Shown in pieces: positions 10,948 to 20,406 of a stretch of DNA of 64,000 bases. The DNA comes from Cohaesibacter haloalkalitolerans. GTDB lineage: Bacteria > Pseudomonadota > Alphaproteobacteria > Rhizobiales > Cohaesibacteraceae. Under the pieces are notes generated by a model. That model saw only the letters and a list, made by a program, of their open reading frames with translations. It had not been told where the DNA came from and did not search any database. Positions within the stretch are counted from its first letter, which is position 1. Each line of letters starts with the position of its first letter. A program made the translations under genes and the position numbers. The stretch covers positions 310,001 to 374,000 of the forward strand of contig NZ_QNUM01000005.1 of assembly GCF_003574655.1 (NCBI RefSeq). Reading direction: 5' to 3'.

Positions 10948-10997
10948 CATTAAACTGACCGTTGCTGGAAACAAAATTCCTGTTTGATCGTTTAATG
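10948..10997. promoter_or_regulatory. Nested inverted repeats upstream of the L,D-transpeptidase gene, possible LdtR operator
   Basis: Outer arms CATTAAAC (10948-10955) and GTTTAATG (10990-10997) enclose inner arms AAACA (10969-10973) and TGTTT (10981-10985). The position, about 100 bases before the transpeptidase start, and the AT-rich dyads fit a MarR-type operator. That LdtR binds here is inference. Confidence 0.4.
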
Positions 10998-11096
10998 AGT
11001 ATCCAAACTGTTTGGGCTTTTGATAAAATCGAGTTTGGCAGCTCGCCGGGTTCATCGCGAAGATTCGGCGCACATGCATTTATGGCGAAAGAGATC

Positions 11097-12419
11097 ATGA
11101 AGAATTCAAAACCGGGGTATAGTGAGATCGTGACAAGTCAGAAGATGAACCGCCGTACATTCCTGACGACAGGATCCCAGCTTGTTGCAGCTTTTGCGAC
11201 GGCGGTTTCAACGCCGGCCTTTGCGCAGGGTGCCAATCCGATCGACGAAATTCTCAACCAGAGCCCGGTGGAGTGGGGGGATCGCTTTGACACTCCCGGC
11301 CAGACCGTCGCTGCAGTTCGGACCGCCGAGCCGACCCTTTCGCCTTCAACGGCCACCAATATCGAAAACGCCATGCAGATGTATTACAGCATCGTGCAGC
11401 GTGGTGGCTGGCCGATTGTTCCTGATGAAAAGGCGATGCGCCTTGGTCACAAGTCCCCGGGGGTTGCCGTTTTGCGCCAACGCCTGACCATGTCTGGTGA
11501 TTTGATTCAGAATGTCGGTGTCGCCGATGTTTTCGATTCCTATGTCGATGCGGCCGTTCGGCGCTTCCAGTCCCGCCATGGCATCCATCCCGATGGGGTC
11601 ATCGGCAAGGAAACCTTTGCCGCAATGAATGTGCCGGTGGAAGTCCGTCTCAGACAGCTGGAAACCAACCTTGTGCGTGTGCGCTCGCTGTCCGGTTTCC
11701 TTGGTAAGCGATATGTCATGGTCAATATTCCTGCCGCCGAGATCGAGACCGTTGAAGATGGCATGGTTCATTCCCGTCACACGGCCGTGGTCGGCAAGAT
11801 CGATCGCCAGACCCCAATTCTGGAAAGCAGCATTCACGAGATCAACTTCAACCCCTATTGGCACGTTCCGGCCAGCATCATTCGCAAGGACCTGATCCCG
11901 AAGATGCAGAAGGATCCGAACTATCTTCGTGATAACAAGATCCATATCCGCGATCTGAAGAACAACATCGAGCTCGATGCCTCGCAAGTGGACTGGACGA
12001 CCAACGACGCCCTGAACTACCAGTTCCGTCAGGAACCCGGTGCAAAGAACTCCATGGGGTCGATCAAGATCAACTTCCACAACAAATATGCGGTCTATCT
12101 GCATGATACGCCGTCAAAGACCCTGTTCGGCAACAGCTATCGTTTCCATTCTTCAGGCTGCGTGCGCGTGCAGAACGTCCGTGAATTCGTGGTCTGGGTG
12201 CTCGAAGATACGCCCGGCTGGGATCGCTTTGCCATTGACGAAGTGATCAAGTCTGGCGAGCGGGAAGACGTGCAGGTCAAGGGCAAGGTGCCCATCTACA
12301 TGACCTACATTACCGCATGGGCAACCAACGAAGGCATGGTCCATTTCCGTGAGGATATCTATGACCGCGACGGGATTTCTGCCCTGAGCCCGGTCACCAC
12401 CGCACAGACACAGGGTTGA
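11097..12419 (+). CDS. L,D-transpeptidase, YcbB/LdtD type, with Tat-like signal
   Basis: 440 residues from ATG 11097 (weak AAAGAG upstream; ATGs at 11082 and 11145 are alternatives). The N-terminus has a twin-arginine signal (MNRRTFLTTG, then a hydrophobic stretch ending STPAFAQ). About residues 110-180 form a peptidoglycan-binding module (SPGVAVLRQRL ... AAVRRFQSRHGIHPDGVIG). The YkuD catalytic domain follows; its active-site motif FHSSGCVRV contains Cys355, and YAVYLHDTPSKTLFG is the YcbB-type lead-in. The enzyme makes 3-3 cross-links in peptidoglycan in the periplasm. It shares a transcript with the small gene 6 bases downstream and is the natural target of the neighbouring LdtR. Confidence 0.93.
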   Translation: MKNSKPGYSEIVTSQKMNRRTFLTTGSQLVAAFATAVSTPAFAQGANPIDEILNQSPVEWGDRFDTPGQTVAAVRTAEPTLSPSTATNIENAMQMYYSIVQRGGWPIVPDEKAMRLGHKSPGVAVLRQRLTMSGDLIQNVGVADVFDSYVDAAVRRFQSRHGIHPDGVIGKETFAAMNVPVEVRLRQLETNLVRVRSLSGFLGKRYVMVNIPAAEIETVEDGMVHSRHTAVVGKIDRQTPILESSIHEINFNPYWHVPASIIRKDLIPKMQKDPNYLRDNKIHIRDLKNNIELDASQVDWTTNDALNYQFRQEPGAKNSMGSIKINFHNKYAVYLHDTPSKTLFGNSYRFHSSGCVRVQNVREFVVWVLEDTPGWDRFAIDEVIKSGEREDVQVKGKVPIYMTYITAWATNEGMVHFREDIYDRDGISALSPVTTAQTQG

Positions 12420-12425
12420 GCAAGC

Positions 12426-12620
12426 ATGACGCAGCCGCAGCCAGGCGAGATCTACATTGAATTTGTCTCGGTCGGACAGCAGGTCAAGGCGATAGCCGTT
12501 GACGCTGCGACCGGGGTGGAAGTCAGTGTTTTCGGACCTTCCAGCGTTTCCCAGCGTGATTTGCAGGCGCTTGCCGTACGCAAGCTCAAGCGGCGTCTGG
12601 AGCAATTGGGCCATAGCTGA
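12426..12620 (+). CDS. Small conserved alphaproteobacterial protein (DUF6898-like)
   Basis: 64 residues starting 6 bases after the L,D-transpeptidase stop, so co-transcribed. The pattern GEIYIEFVSVGQQVKAIAVDAATGVEVSVFGP, read in pieces, is a beta-rich core followed by a basic C-terminal helix (ALAVRKLKRRLEQLG). I associate this shape with DUF6898, but only weakly. No signal peptide or membrane segment, so cytoplasmic. Function unknown. Confidence 0.65.
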   Translation: MTQPQPGEIYIEFVSVGQQVKAIAVDAATGVEVSVFGPSSVSQRDLQALAVRKLKRRLEQLGHS

Positions 12621-12900
12621 CGGCTGCTCCTGCTGGCCGCGCGGTGGCCTTCCATCCTTCTTTCTATGCATCAGTACCGGAGGTGGAGAAATCCGTCTTG
12701 GGTTTGCGCTTCTAGTGTGCTAAATCGACTGCACGATAAATTGTTTGGCGCAATTTGGTGAACATGGTGTTGCCGAAATGCGCACAATGTTGATGCGATC
12801 AGCCAAATATTAACGGCAGACTCGAGGGGCCATTTGTGATAGCAAATTGCCTCTAGTTCTGATCCATGATCGCCCAACAAACGCGAAGGGGTAATGTTCC

Positions 12901-14214
12901 ATGTCAGCAAACGAAGGTGCCAATTCGGGAGCGATTTTCCCAGAATTCTTCACCCGCGATCTCGTCAACTCCGATCCGGCCGTAGCCGCTGCCATTGCCA
13001 GCGAACTCGGTCGTCAAAAGCACGAGATCGAATTGATCGCTTCTGAGAATATCGTGTCCAAGGCAGTCCTGCAGGCGCAGGGCTCTGTTATGACAAACAA
13101 ATATGCAGAAGGTTACTCGGGTCGTCGTTACTATGGTGGCTGCCAGCATGTTGACGTGGCCGAAAACCTCGCGATCGAACGTGTGACCAAGCTGTTCGGC
13201 TGCGAATTCGCCAACGTTCAGCCGAACTCCGGGTCTCAGGCCAACCAGGCTGCCTTTATGGCGCTGATCCAGCCGGGCGACACCATTCTGGGCATGAGCC
13301 TTGATGCCGGTGGTCACCTGACCCATGGCGCCAAGCCGAACCAGTCCGGCAAGTGGTTCAACTCCATCCAGTATGGGGTTCGCAAGCAGGATGGCCGTAT
13401 CGACTTTGACCAGATCGAAGAACTGGCCAAGGAACATCAGCCCAAACTGATCATCGCCGGTGGATCTGCCTACAGCCGCGAATTCGACTTCAAGAAATTC
13501 CGCGAAATCGCTGATTCTGTTGGTGCATATCTCATGGTGGACATGGCGCATTTTGCTGGTCTCGTCGCTGCAGGCCTGCATGAGAGCCCGTTCCCGCATG
13601 CCCACATCGTCACCTCCACGACGCACAAGACCCTGCGTGGTCCGCGCGGTGGTCTCATCCTGACCAACGACCCGGAAATCGCCAAAAAGGTCAACTCGGC
13701 TGTGTTCCCTGGTCTGCAGGGTGGCCCGCTGATGCACGTCATTGCCGCCAAGGCTGTTGCCTTCGGTGAAGCGTTGACCGACGACTTCAAGGTCTATGCA
13801 AAGGCCGTCAAGGACAACGCACAGGCTCTGGCCGACACCCTCTATGCAGGTGGCGTTGAGCTGGCTGCTGGCGGCACCGACAACCATCTGCTGCTCGTCG
13901 ATCTGCGCCCGAAAGGCCTGACCGGCAAGGTGGCCGAGGCTGCTCTTGGCCGTGCCTACATCACCTGCAACAAGAACGGCGTGCCGTTCGATCCGGAAAA
14001 GCCGACGATCACCTCCGGTATCCGCCTCGGGACCCCGGCCGGTACGTCCCGCGGCTTCGGCACCGAAGAATTCAAGCAAATCGGTAAAATGATCATCGAA
14101 GTGCTTGACGGTCTCGTTGCAAATGGCGAAGAAGGCAATGGTGCCGTAGAATCGGCAGTGAAAGAAAAGGTCATCGCGCTGACCAACCGCTTCCCGATCT
14201 ACCCGGACCTTTGA
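12901..14214 (+). CDS. glyA: Serine hydroxymethyltransferase
   Basis: 437 residues, ATG with AAGGGG about 9 bases upstream. It interconverts serine and glycine with tetrahydrofolate and supplies one-carbon units. PLP fold-type I; the PLP lysine is Lys243 in [34 protein letters not shown] and [14 protein letters not shown] are near-invariant family stretches. Full length. A 280-base leader precedes it; no known riboswitch was recognised there. nrdR starts 91 bases downstream on the same strand. Confidence 0.98.
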   Translation: MSANEGANSGAIFPEFFTRDLVNSDPAVAAAIASELGRQKHEIELIASENIVSKAVLQAQGSVMTNKYAEGYSGRRYYGGCQHVDVAENLAIERVTKLFGCEFANVQPNSGSQANQAAFMALIQPGDTILGMSLDAGGHLTHGAKPNQSGKWFNSIQYGVRKQDGRIDFDQIEELAKEHQPKLIIAGGSAYSREFDFKKFREIADSVGAYLMVDMAHFAGLVAAGLHESPFPHAHIVTSTTHKTLRGPRGGLILTNDPEIAKKVNSAVFPGLQGGPLMHVIAAKAVAFGEALTDDFKVYAKAVKDNAQALADTLYAGGVELAAGGTDNHLLLVDLRPKGLTGKVAEAALGRAYITCNKNGVPFDPEKPTITSGIRLGTPAGTSRGFGTEEFKQIGKMIIEVLDGLVANGEEGNGAVESAVKEKVIALTNRFPIYPDL

Positions 14215-14305
14215 TCGGGCAGGCAAGGGCAGGGCAGTCGTTGACCTTGAAGGTGCAATGACTGCTGCGGCCATATGGTCAGGCTCTTATTTGTGAGGTC
14301 GAGTT

Positions 14306-14785
14306 ATGAAATGTCCCTATTGCGGTTATGACGATACCCAGGTCAAGGATTCTCGCCCCACGGAAGACAATACGGCGATCCGCCGCCGCCGCGTTTGCAG
14401 CGGTTGTGGCGGGCGCTTCACCACCTTCGAGCGCATCCAGCTGCGTGAGCTTTCGGTGATCAAGAGAACTGGCCGCAAGGTCCCGTTCGATCGTGACAAG
14501 CTGATGCGGTCTGTTCAGGTTTCCCTGCGCAAACGTCCCGTTGAAGACGACAAGGTAGAACGCATGGTGTCTGGCATCGTGCGGCAGCTTGAAAGCGCCG
14601 GTGACGCCGAGGTGCCTGCCGAACACATCGGTAATCTGGTGATGGAAGGGCTCAAGGGGCTCGACGAAATCGCCTATATCCGCTTTGCGTCGGTTTACAA
14701 GAACTTCAAGGAAACCAAAGACTTTTCCGACATGCTCCACCAGCTGTCAAACGAGCGTCCGCTTGACGAGGATCTGGAAGACTAG
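14306..14785 (+). CDS. nrdR: Transcriptional repressor NrdR
   Basis: 159 residues. The N-terminus is a four-cysteine zinc ribbon ([10 protein letters not shown], then [13 protein letters not shown]), followed by an ATP-cone domain ([20 protein letters not shown]). NrdR binds NrdR boxes and represses ribonucleotide reductase genes according to the dATP/ATP state. It heads the rib cluster in the conserved alphaproteobacterial order nrdR-ribD-ribE. GAGG precedes the ATG. Confidence 0.97.
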   Translation: MKCPYCGYDDTQVKDSRPTEDNTAIRRRRVCSGCGGRFTTFERIQLRELSVIKRTGRKVPFDRDKLMRSVQVSLRKRPVEDDKVERMVSGIVRQLESAGDAEVPAEHIGNLVMEGLKGLDEIAYIRFASVYKNFKETKDFSDMLHQLSNERPLDEDLED

Positions 14786-14898
14786 GGCATTTCAGCTCTG
14801 AAAGTGACTGGCGCGATGGGCTTGAGGGATGTACTCTCGCCGCATTGAATTCCGGGACGGGGCGTTTTGTGCCTCGTATCACCAACAGACGGCACTGC

Positions 14899-16050
14899 AT
14901 GGAATACTTCTCGCTCTCTTTCTCCGATGACCAAATGATGGACCTGGCGCTGCGCCTAGGGCGTCGTTGTGCCGGGGCAACTGCGGAGAACCCAGCGGTT
15001 GGTTGCGTCATCACTGCCTCAAGGGAAGGCAGCTGGGAGATCGTCGGTCGTGGCTGGACGCAAAAGGGCGGCCGCCCCCATGCCGAGCGGGTCGCTCTCG
15101 CAGAAGCCGGACCTCTCGCAAGAGGCGCAACTGCCTATGTCACCCTTGAACCATGTTCCCACCATGGCAAGTCCCCGCCCTGCGCTGAGGCTCTGATCGA
15201 GGCTGGTGTTGCGCGAGTTGTCTGCGCCCATGCTGACCCGGATAGCCGGGTTGCCGGGCGCGGGTTCGAGATGCTGCGCAAGGCTGGCATTGTCGTCGAG
15301 ACCGGGCTTCTGGAGGCCCGTGTCCATCGTCATCTGAGCGGATTTCTGTCCCGCACGGTGCGCGGAAGACCTTGGCTTCAGGCAAAGATGGCCTTCTCTC
15401 CCGATGGCATGATCGGCAAAATGGGCGTGGGAAATTATCCCGTGACGGGCCCTGAGGCCAAGGCCAGAACCTATGGCCTCAGAATGAAGGCTGATGCCAT
15501 TCTTGTTGGAGCCGACACGGTTCTCATTGATGATCCGACCCTGACTGTTCGACTGCCCGGACTGGAGGACACCTCACCGATTCGTGTTGTGCTGGATGGT
15601 CGCGCTCGTGTGCCGTTTGATGCGCAACTGGTGACAAGTGCTTCGGCCGTGCCAACATGGGTCATGACCGCGATGAGTGCACCGGAGGATTGGTGCAATG
15701 CGATGGAGGCGAGGGGATGCACGGTGCTGCGCGTCAAGGCGACGGCTGCTGGCCATGTTGACTTGCTCGCCGCACTTGAGGCACTGGCAGCGCGCGGTAT
15801 AAACACCATATTTGCCGAATGCGGTGCCGCTCTGTCCCGGGCTCTGCTCGAAGGTGGGCTGATTGACGAGTTTTTCCTCTATCGCGGCACCACCCCCATC
15901 GGAGTTGATGGCCTTGTTGCGCTGACCGGAGAGCCGGAAGCAGCGCTCGCCAGCGCAGGATTCATATTTGAAACGTCCCATCGGTTGGGGCAGGATAAAC
16001 TCAAGACCTTTGTCCGGTCTGCGAGTTTGAAAAGTCTATACGGAGGCTAA
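14899..16050 (+). CDS. ribD: Bifunctional diaminohydroxyphosphoribosylaminopyrimidine deaminase / reductase
   Basis: 383 residues from ATG 14899 (the frame is open upstream to a TTG at 14845). The N-terminal deaminase has its zinc ligands His61 in GRPHAERVAL, and Cys86 and Cys95 in EPCSHHGKSPPC. The C-terminal reductase starts near residue 160 (GRPWLQAKMAFSPDGMIG) and contains ADAILVGADTVLIDDP. It performs steps two and three of riboflavin synthesis from GTP. Five bases separate it from ribE, so the two are co-transcribed. Confidence 0.95.
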   Translation: MEYFSLSFSDDQMMDLALRLGRRCAGATAENPAVGCVITASREGSWEIVGRGWTQKGGRPHAERVALAEAGPLARGATAYVTLEPCSHHGKSPPCAEALIEAGVARVVCAHADPDSRVAGRGFEMLRKAGIVVETGLLEARVHRHLSGFLSRTVRGRPWLQAKMAFSPDGMIGKMGVGNYPVTGPEAKARTYGLRMKADAILVGADTVLIDDPTLTVRLPGLEDTSPIRVVLDGRARVPFDAQLVTSASAVPTWVMTAMSAPEDWCNAMEARGCTVLRVKATAAGHVDLLAALEALAARGINTIFAECGAALSRALLEGGLIDEFFLYRGTTPIGVDGLVALTGEPEAALASAGFIFETSHRLGQDKLKTFVRSASLKSLYGG

Positions 16051-16055
16051 AAGCC

Positions 16056-16667
16056 ATGTTTACCGGAATCATCACTGACGTTGGCGAAGTGCTCGAACAG
16101 AAGGCCATCCCCGCCGGTCAGCGCATCAGGATCGCGACGCATTTTGACCCCGAAACAATCGCTCTGGGCGCATCCATCGCCTGCAACGGCGTTTGCCACA
16201 CCGTGGTGGCGACCGGCACTCTGGATGCTGAGCGCAACTATTTCGAGGTAGAATCCGGCAAGGAAACCCTTGATCTGACCAATGCTTCCGGTTGGAAGGC
16301 TGGAACAGCCATTAATCTGGAACGCTCCCTCAAGATGGGCGACGAGTTGGGTGGCCATCTGGTGCTTGGTCATGTTGACGGTGTCGCCGAAGTCGTCGAA
16401 CGGGCAGACCATCCTGATAGCGTGTTCTTCAAGCTGCGGGCACCGGGACAGCTGGCTCGCTTTATCCCCCAGAAGGGCTCGGTTTCCCTTGATGGTACGT
16501 CGCTGACGGTCAATGATGTTGACGGCGATGATTTCACCATCTTCCTCATTCCCCATACGCTGACGCATACCGCATGGAAGGAAAAGCAGGTTGGCGACAA
16601 GATCAATCTCGAGGTCGACATGATGGCGCGCTATGTCGCACGCCTCAATGAATATACGCCATCGTAG
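16056..16667 (+). CDS. ribE: Riboflavin synthase, alpha subunit
   Basis: 203 residues beginning MFTGIITDVGEV, the conserved start of the family. Two lumazine-binding repeats are seen: SIACNGVCHTVV in the first and GSVSLDGTSLTVNDV in the second. It dismutates two 6,7-dimethyl-8-ribityllumazine molecules to riboflavin. It starts 5 bases after ribD. A GC-rich hairpin follows before the next gene. Confidence 0.97.
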   Translation: MFTGIITDVGEVLEQKAIPAGQRIRIATHFDPETIALGASIACNGVCHTVVATGTLDAERNYFEVESGKETLDLTNASGWKAGTAINLERSLKMGDELGGHLVLGHVDGVAEVVERADHPDSVFFKLRAPGQLARFIPQKGSVSLDGTSLTVNDVDGDDFTIFLIPHTLTHTAWKEKQVGDKINLEVDMMARYVARLNEYTPS

Positions 16668-16698
16668 AATTCTGATACTAGATTGCTGAGTACAAATG

Positions 16699-16719
16699 CG
16701 GGGCGATTTCAACGCCCCG
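16699..16719 (+). terminator. GC-rich hairpin after ribE, possible weak terminator
   Basis: Perfect 7-bp stem CGGGGCG (16699-16705) / CGCCCCG (16713-16719), loop ATTTCAA. There is no T-run after it, so it may act as an attenuator or RNA stabiliser between ribE and the oxidoreductase gene. Confidence 0.4.
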
Positions 16720-16765
16720 TCTCGCCAAATAAAGGCCGAATATTGGCCGAATAAAGGAAAGAAAC

Positions 16766-18112
16766 ATGGCCGAGAAAATCAGCATCGCAACGCCAGTCCG
16801 TTTCTCCGATCCCTTGCCCGAAGCCGTCGATGTCGCCATCATTGGCGGCGGGGTGATCGGTATTTTCGCTGCGCTCTATCTGGCACGCGCGGGCAAGAAG
16901 GTGTGTGTTCTGGAAAAAGGACGCATCGCCTGTGAACAGACCTCCCGCAACTGGGGCTGGATCCGGCAACATGAACGTGACGAGGCCGAGCTGCCCGTCG
17001 CCATGGAGGCGCTGCGCCTCTGGAAAGAGGCTGACGCCGAGGTTGACGGTGCCACCGGGTTTGTTACCACGCCGATCAACTATCTGGCCTCCACCGAGAA
17101 GGATCTGGCTGATCTGGAAGACTGGATGGCAATCGCCGAGAAATACGGCGTCAATTCTGTTCGTCTGACCCGGCAGCAGGTCGCAGATCTGTTTGGCGGC
17201 CTGTCAAACGGCCAGTGGGCCGGCGGCACATCGACCCTTGATGATGCCCGCGCCGAGCCATGGGAAGCGGTGCCAGCCATTGCCAGACTCGCGCATGAGG
17301 CAGGCGTCGACATTATCGAGAACTGCGCTGCACGATCGCTGGAAATCGCGGCGGGAAGGGTGGTTGGCCTGCATACCGAGAAGGGGCTGATCAACTGCGA
17401 GCAGGTGGTGGTTGCCGCAGGGGCATGGTCCTTGCTGTTTGCTCGCAACCACGGGGTCTCCTTTCCGCAACTCTCTGTCTGTCTCACTGCGTCGCAAACG
17501 GCCCCGATGCCGAATTTTACCGATCAGAACAGCGCCGATGAGGACTTCGCCCTGCGTCGCCGCAATGATGGCGGCTACACCATTGCAGTGTGCGATGGCA
17601 ATGACTTCTTTATCGGGCCTGATGCCTTCCGCAGTTTCTTCAAATACATTCCGCTGCTCAAGGAAAGCTGGGATCATACCTTCCTCAATCCGTTTGCACC
17701 GAAGGATTTCCCCGACGCATGGACGACCAAACGCTCCTGGGCGCCGAATGAGGAAACACCATTTGAGCGCTGCCGTGTGCTCGAACCGGCTGCCAACATG
17801 AAGTATGTCAATAAGGCTGTCGCGGACTTTGCCACGCGGTTTCCTTCTCTCGGCAAGCCGACCATCGTCCAGTCATGGGCCGGGATGGTGGATGCCTTGC
17901 CGGATGTCGTGCCGCTCATCGACCGGATCGACTCGCTTCCGGGTCTGATCGTGGCCACCGGCTTCAGTGGCCACGGGTTCGGGATTGGTCCGGGGGCGGC
18001 GATGATCGTCAGGGATCTGGTCCTTGGCGACACGCCAAAGCACGATATCGCCCGCTTCCGTTATTCGCGTTTCACGGACGGATCGCCTATGATTCTGGGG
18101 CCTGCGCTGTAG
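16766..18112 (+). CDS. FAD-dependent oxidoreductase, DAO/glycine oxidase-like
   Basis: 448 residues with AAAGGA upstream. The Rossmann FAD motif is VDVAIIGGGVIGIFAALYLA, followed by EKGRIACEQTSRNWGWIRQ and the C-terminal FAD segment ATGFSGHGFGIGPGAAMIV. This places it among D-amino acid oxidase-like deaminating oxidoreductases (family of gamma-glutamylputrescine oxidase, glycine oxidase and sarcosine oxidase). The SRNWGWIR region is shared with the PuuB-like group. The substrate is unknown. It sits between ribE and ribH, 98 bases after ribE, an unusual place for such an enzyme; a flavin link may be coincidence. Confidence 0.88.
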   Translation: MAEKISIATPVRFSDPLPEAVDVAIIGGGVIGIFAALYLARAGKKVCVLEKGRIACEQTSRNWGWIRQHERDEAELPVAMEALRLWKEADAEVDGATGFVTTPINYLASTEKDLADLEDWMAIAEKYGVNSVRLTRQQVADLFGGLSNGQWAGGTSTLDDARAEPWEAVPAIARLAHEAGVDIIENCAARSLEIAAGRVVGLHTEKGLINCEQVVVAAGAWSLLFARNHGVSFPQLSVCLTASQTAPMPNFTDQNSADEDFALRRRNDGGYTIAVCDGNDFFIGPDAFRSFFKYIPLLKESWDHTFLNPFAPKDFPDAWTTKRSWAPNEETPFERCRVLEPAANMKYVNKAVADFATRFPSLGKPTIVQSWAGMVDALPDVVPLIDRIDSLPGLIVATGFSGHGFGIGPGAAMIVRDLVLGDTPKHDIARFRYSRFTDGSPMILGPAL

Positions 18113-18330
18113 GCTGGGGCCTATTCTCTGGCGGCAAATTGCGGGAATAGCTGCCATGAGCGGAAATATGTCGGTCAAAGTGCGATAAGCCCTTGACGCT
18201 TCCCGTGTCCGATCCGATGTTGATCGGTGAATTTGCAACAAATAGCTGGACAAGTGACAGCGGACATGGTTTGACAGGCAACCCTACGGCCCAAGTCGCG
18301 CCGTGTCCCCCAAGCCTTCGGATGGAAAAC

Positions 18331-18789
18331 ATGACCAAGGAAAATCCAAACATTCTGATCATCGAAGCCCGCTTCTATGAAGATCTGGCAGATGAACTGG
18401 TCCGTGGCGCTGTTGAAGCGCTCGAAGAAGCCGGAGCGACGTATGAGCGAGTGGCGGTGCCAGGCGTGCTGGAAATTCCTGCAGCCCTGTCCATGGCCAT
18501 GGCCGCCGTTGAGGATGGATACGCCGACTATGATGGCTATGTTGCTCTTGGTGTCGTGATCCGCGGTGAAACGACCCATTATGACATCGTTTCCAACGAG
18601 AGCGCCCGCGCCATCATGGATCTGGCCGTCGAAGGCTGCATCGCGGTTGGCAACGGCATTCAGACCGTTGAAAACGGCAAACAGGCTTGGGCGCGTGCAC
18701 GCGTTGAGGAAAAGGACAAGGGCGGTGCTGCTGCCCGTGCAGCGCTTGCCATGATTGAAATACGAGAGAAGTTCGGAATCGAAGAATGA
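18331..18789 (+). CDS. ribH: 6,7-dimethyl-8-ribityllumazine synthase
   Basis: 152 residues from ATG 18331 (ATG 18322 is also possible; the frame is open to 18193). [18 protein letters not shown] is the N-terminal strand-helix; [11 protein letters not shown] and [14 protein letters not shown] hold the substrate-binding and catalytic His positions. It condenses the RibA-derived dihydroxybutanone phosphate with the RibD product. Its stop overlaps the nusB start (ATGA), the standard alphaproteobacterial ribH-nusB pair. Confidence 0.96.
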   Translation: MTKENPNILIIEARFYEDLADELVRGAVEALEEAGATYERVAVPGVLEIPAALSMAMAAVEDGYADYDGYVALGVVIRGETTHYDIVSNESARAIMDLAVEGCIAVGNGIQTVENGKQAWARARVEEKDKGGAAARAALAMIEIREKFGIEE

Positions 18790-19271
18790 GTGAACAGGAA
18801 AAGACTGTCCGCCCTGCCAATAAACGTGGCTCAGCCCGATTGGGGGCCGTTCAGGCCCTCTATCAGATGGATGTCGGCGGAACACCGCTGACCGAGGTGT
18901 TGCAGGAGTTCGAGCTTTACCGGCTTGGCAAGGAGATCGATGACGAACTCTATCTTCCTGCAGACTTTGCCTATTTCAAGGACATCGTCAGCGGCGTGGT
19001 GCGCGAACAGAGGACCCTCGATCCGTTGATCAACAACACGCTGCAGAAGGGATGGCCTCTGGTCCGCATCGACCAGACCATGCGCGCCATTCTGCGCTGT
19101 GGCCTCTATGAAGTGATGTTCCGCAAGGATGTACCGGCTCCGGTGATCCTGTCCGAATATATCGATGTCGCAAAGGCCTTCTTTCAGGGCGATGAACCCC
19201 GGATGGTGAATGGTGTCCTTGATGCTCTGGCTCGAGGCACCCGGTCCGATGAAGTCAAGGTCAAAGAGTAA
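18786..19271 (+). CDS. nusB: Transcription antitermination factor NusB
   Basis: 161 residues overlapping ribH by 4 bases. The all-helical NusB fold is recognisable: [17 protein letters not shown] at the start, then [18 protein letters not shown] and [14 protein letters not shown] near the C-terminus. It binds boxA RNA with NusE/S10 in rRNA antitermination. thiL follows 20 bases later. Confidence 0.96.
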   Translation: MSEQEKTVRPANKRGSARLGAVQALYQMDVGGTPLTEVLQEFELYRLGKEIDDELYLPADFAYFKDIVSGVVREQRTLDPLINNTLQKGWPLVRIDQTMRAILRCGLYEVMFRKDVPAPVILSEYIDVAKAFFQGDEPRMVNGVLDALARGTRSDEVKVKE

Positions 19272-19291
19272 GACAAGATCTGGAGCGGCCG

Positions 19292-20290
19292 ATGGCCAAC
19301 AGTCCAAAGCGCCTCGGCGAAAGCGAACTGATCAGGCGCTATTTTGCGCCGCTCTGCCACCCGGACATGTCGTTCGGGTTGAGCGATGATGCCGCCTTTC
19401 TGCGGTGTGATGCCGACCAGCAGCTTGTCCTGACAAAGGACATGCTGGTTGCGGACGTGCATTTCTTTGCCGATGACGATCCTGCTCTCATTGCCCGCAA
19501 GGCACTAAGGGTCAATCTGTCCGATCTCGCATCCAAGGGCGCAGAGCCTTTGGGGTATCTGCTGGGCCTCGGCCTTCCCACCAGTTGGGATGAAGACTGG
19601 CTCAAACGCTTCTGCGAGGGCCTGCAGCTTGATCAGGAAAGCTTCGCCTTTCCGCTGATTGGCGGCGATACGGTCAAAAGCCCCGAGCGACTGACCCTTT
19701 CTATCACGGCTTTTGGTCAGGTACCTCGTAGCAATACCATCCTGCGGATGAATGCCGCTGTCGGCGAGGTGGTTTATGTCACCGGCACGATTGGCGACAG
19801 CGCCCTTGGCTTGCTTGTCCGCAGGGAGCCGGACCAGTATCCGTCCGTTGCCGCCTTGGACCGGGCGTTTCTAAAGGACAGGTTTCTGCTGCCACAACCA
19901 AGGCTGTCGTGTCGGCAATTGATCCGCAAGTTCGCCACCGCCTCGATGGATATCTCCGATGGCCTCATCGGCGACGCGCAGAAAATGTCCAGCGCTGCTG
20001 GAAAGGCTTTGTTGCTGGACAGTGGATCCATTCCGCTGTCCCAACCGGCAAAAGCCATGATCGGCTCATCGACCGACCTCCATGAAATTGCTCTGACCGG
20101 CGGCGATGACTATGAACTGCTGTTCTGCGCCCGGCCGGAAGATCACGAGGCGCTGATGGCAGAAGCACACAGTCTCGGTGTCTCGCTTTCGCGTATCGGA
20201 CGTGTGGCGGAAGGTGAGGGCGTGCGATTGCTCGACAGCGCAGGGCAGGATATCCCCCTTTCACACGGCAGTTCCTACGAGCATTTCTGA
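19292..20290 (+). CDS. thiL: Thiamine-monophosphate kinase
   Basis: 332 residues. The PurM-like kinase fold shows GLSDDAAFL near the start, the metal site stretch ALRVNLSDLASKGAEPLGYL, PLIGGDTVKSPERL and ASMDISDGLIGDAQKM, and the C-terminal TGGDDYELLF. It phosphorylates thiamine monophosphate to the diphosphate cofactor. Last gene of the nrdR-rib-nusB-thiL series; convergent with bamE. Confidence 0.96.
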   Translation: MANSPKRLGESELIRRYFAPLCHPDMSFGLSDDAAFLRCDADQQLVLTKDMLVADVHFFADDDPALIARKALRVNLSDLASKGAEPLGYLLGLGLPTSWDEDWLKRFCEGLQLDQESFAFPLIGGDTVKSPERLTLSITAFGQVPRSNTILRMNAAVGEVVYVTGTIGDSALGLLVRREPDQYPSVAALDRAFLKDRFLLPQPRLSCRQLIRKFATASMDISDGLIGDAQKMSSAAGKALLLDSGSIPLSQPAKAMIGSSTDLHEIALTGGDDYELLFCARPEDHEALMAEAHSLGVSLSRIGRVAEGEGVRLLDSAGQDIPLSHGSSYEHF

Positions 20291-20351
20291 CAGCGTCTTT
20301 TTTCCCGCCATCTTGGCGGAATGGAACCGCTTTCCCCGGACAATGCCAATG

Positions 20352-20381
20352 AAAAAGGCCAGACACTTGCATGTCCGGCCT
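20352..20381 (-). terminator. Intrinsic terminator after bamE
   Basis: A 10-bp stem with one mismatch (AGGCCAGACA at 20356-20365 against TGTCCGGCCT at 20372-20381), followed on the minus strand by five T. It lies about 26 bases past the bamE stop and between the convergent thiL and bamE genes. Confidence 0.75.
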
Positions 20382-20406
20382 CGAAACCTGTTGCCATGTT
20401 GGCGGA

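Larger units (their letters stand above)
10578..11096. other. Intergenic region between ldtR and the L,D-transpeptidase gene
   Basis: 519 bases holding the ldtR terminator (separate entry) and then 327 bases of promoter and leader for the transpeptidase gene. This right part carries nested inverted repeats at 10948-10997 (separate entry). An upstream extension of the transpeptidase frame to 10962 is open but looks untranslated. Confidence 0.6.

Noticed and set aside
12621-12900. Possible glycine riboswitch before glyA
   Set aside because: No tandem aptamer-like conserved segments seen.
12904-14274. 456-codon minus-strand frame opposite glyA
   Set aside because: Antisense shadow of glyA; no domain recognised.
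18113-18330. Possible FMN riboswitch before ribH
   Set aside because: The conserved RFN core segments could not be found; the interval looks like ordinary spacer.
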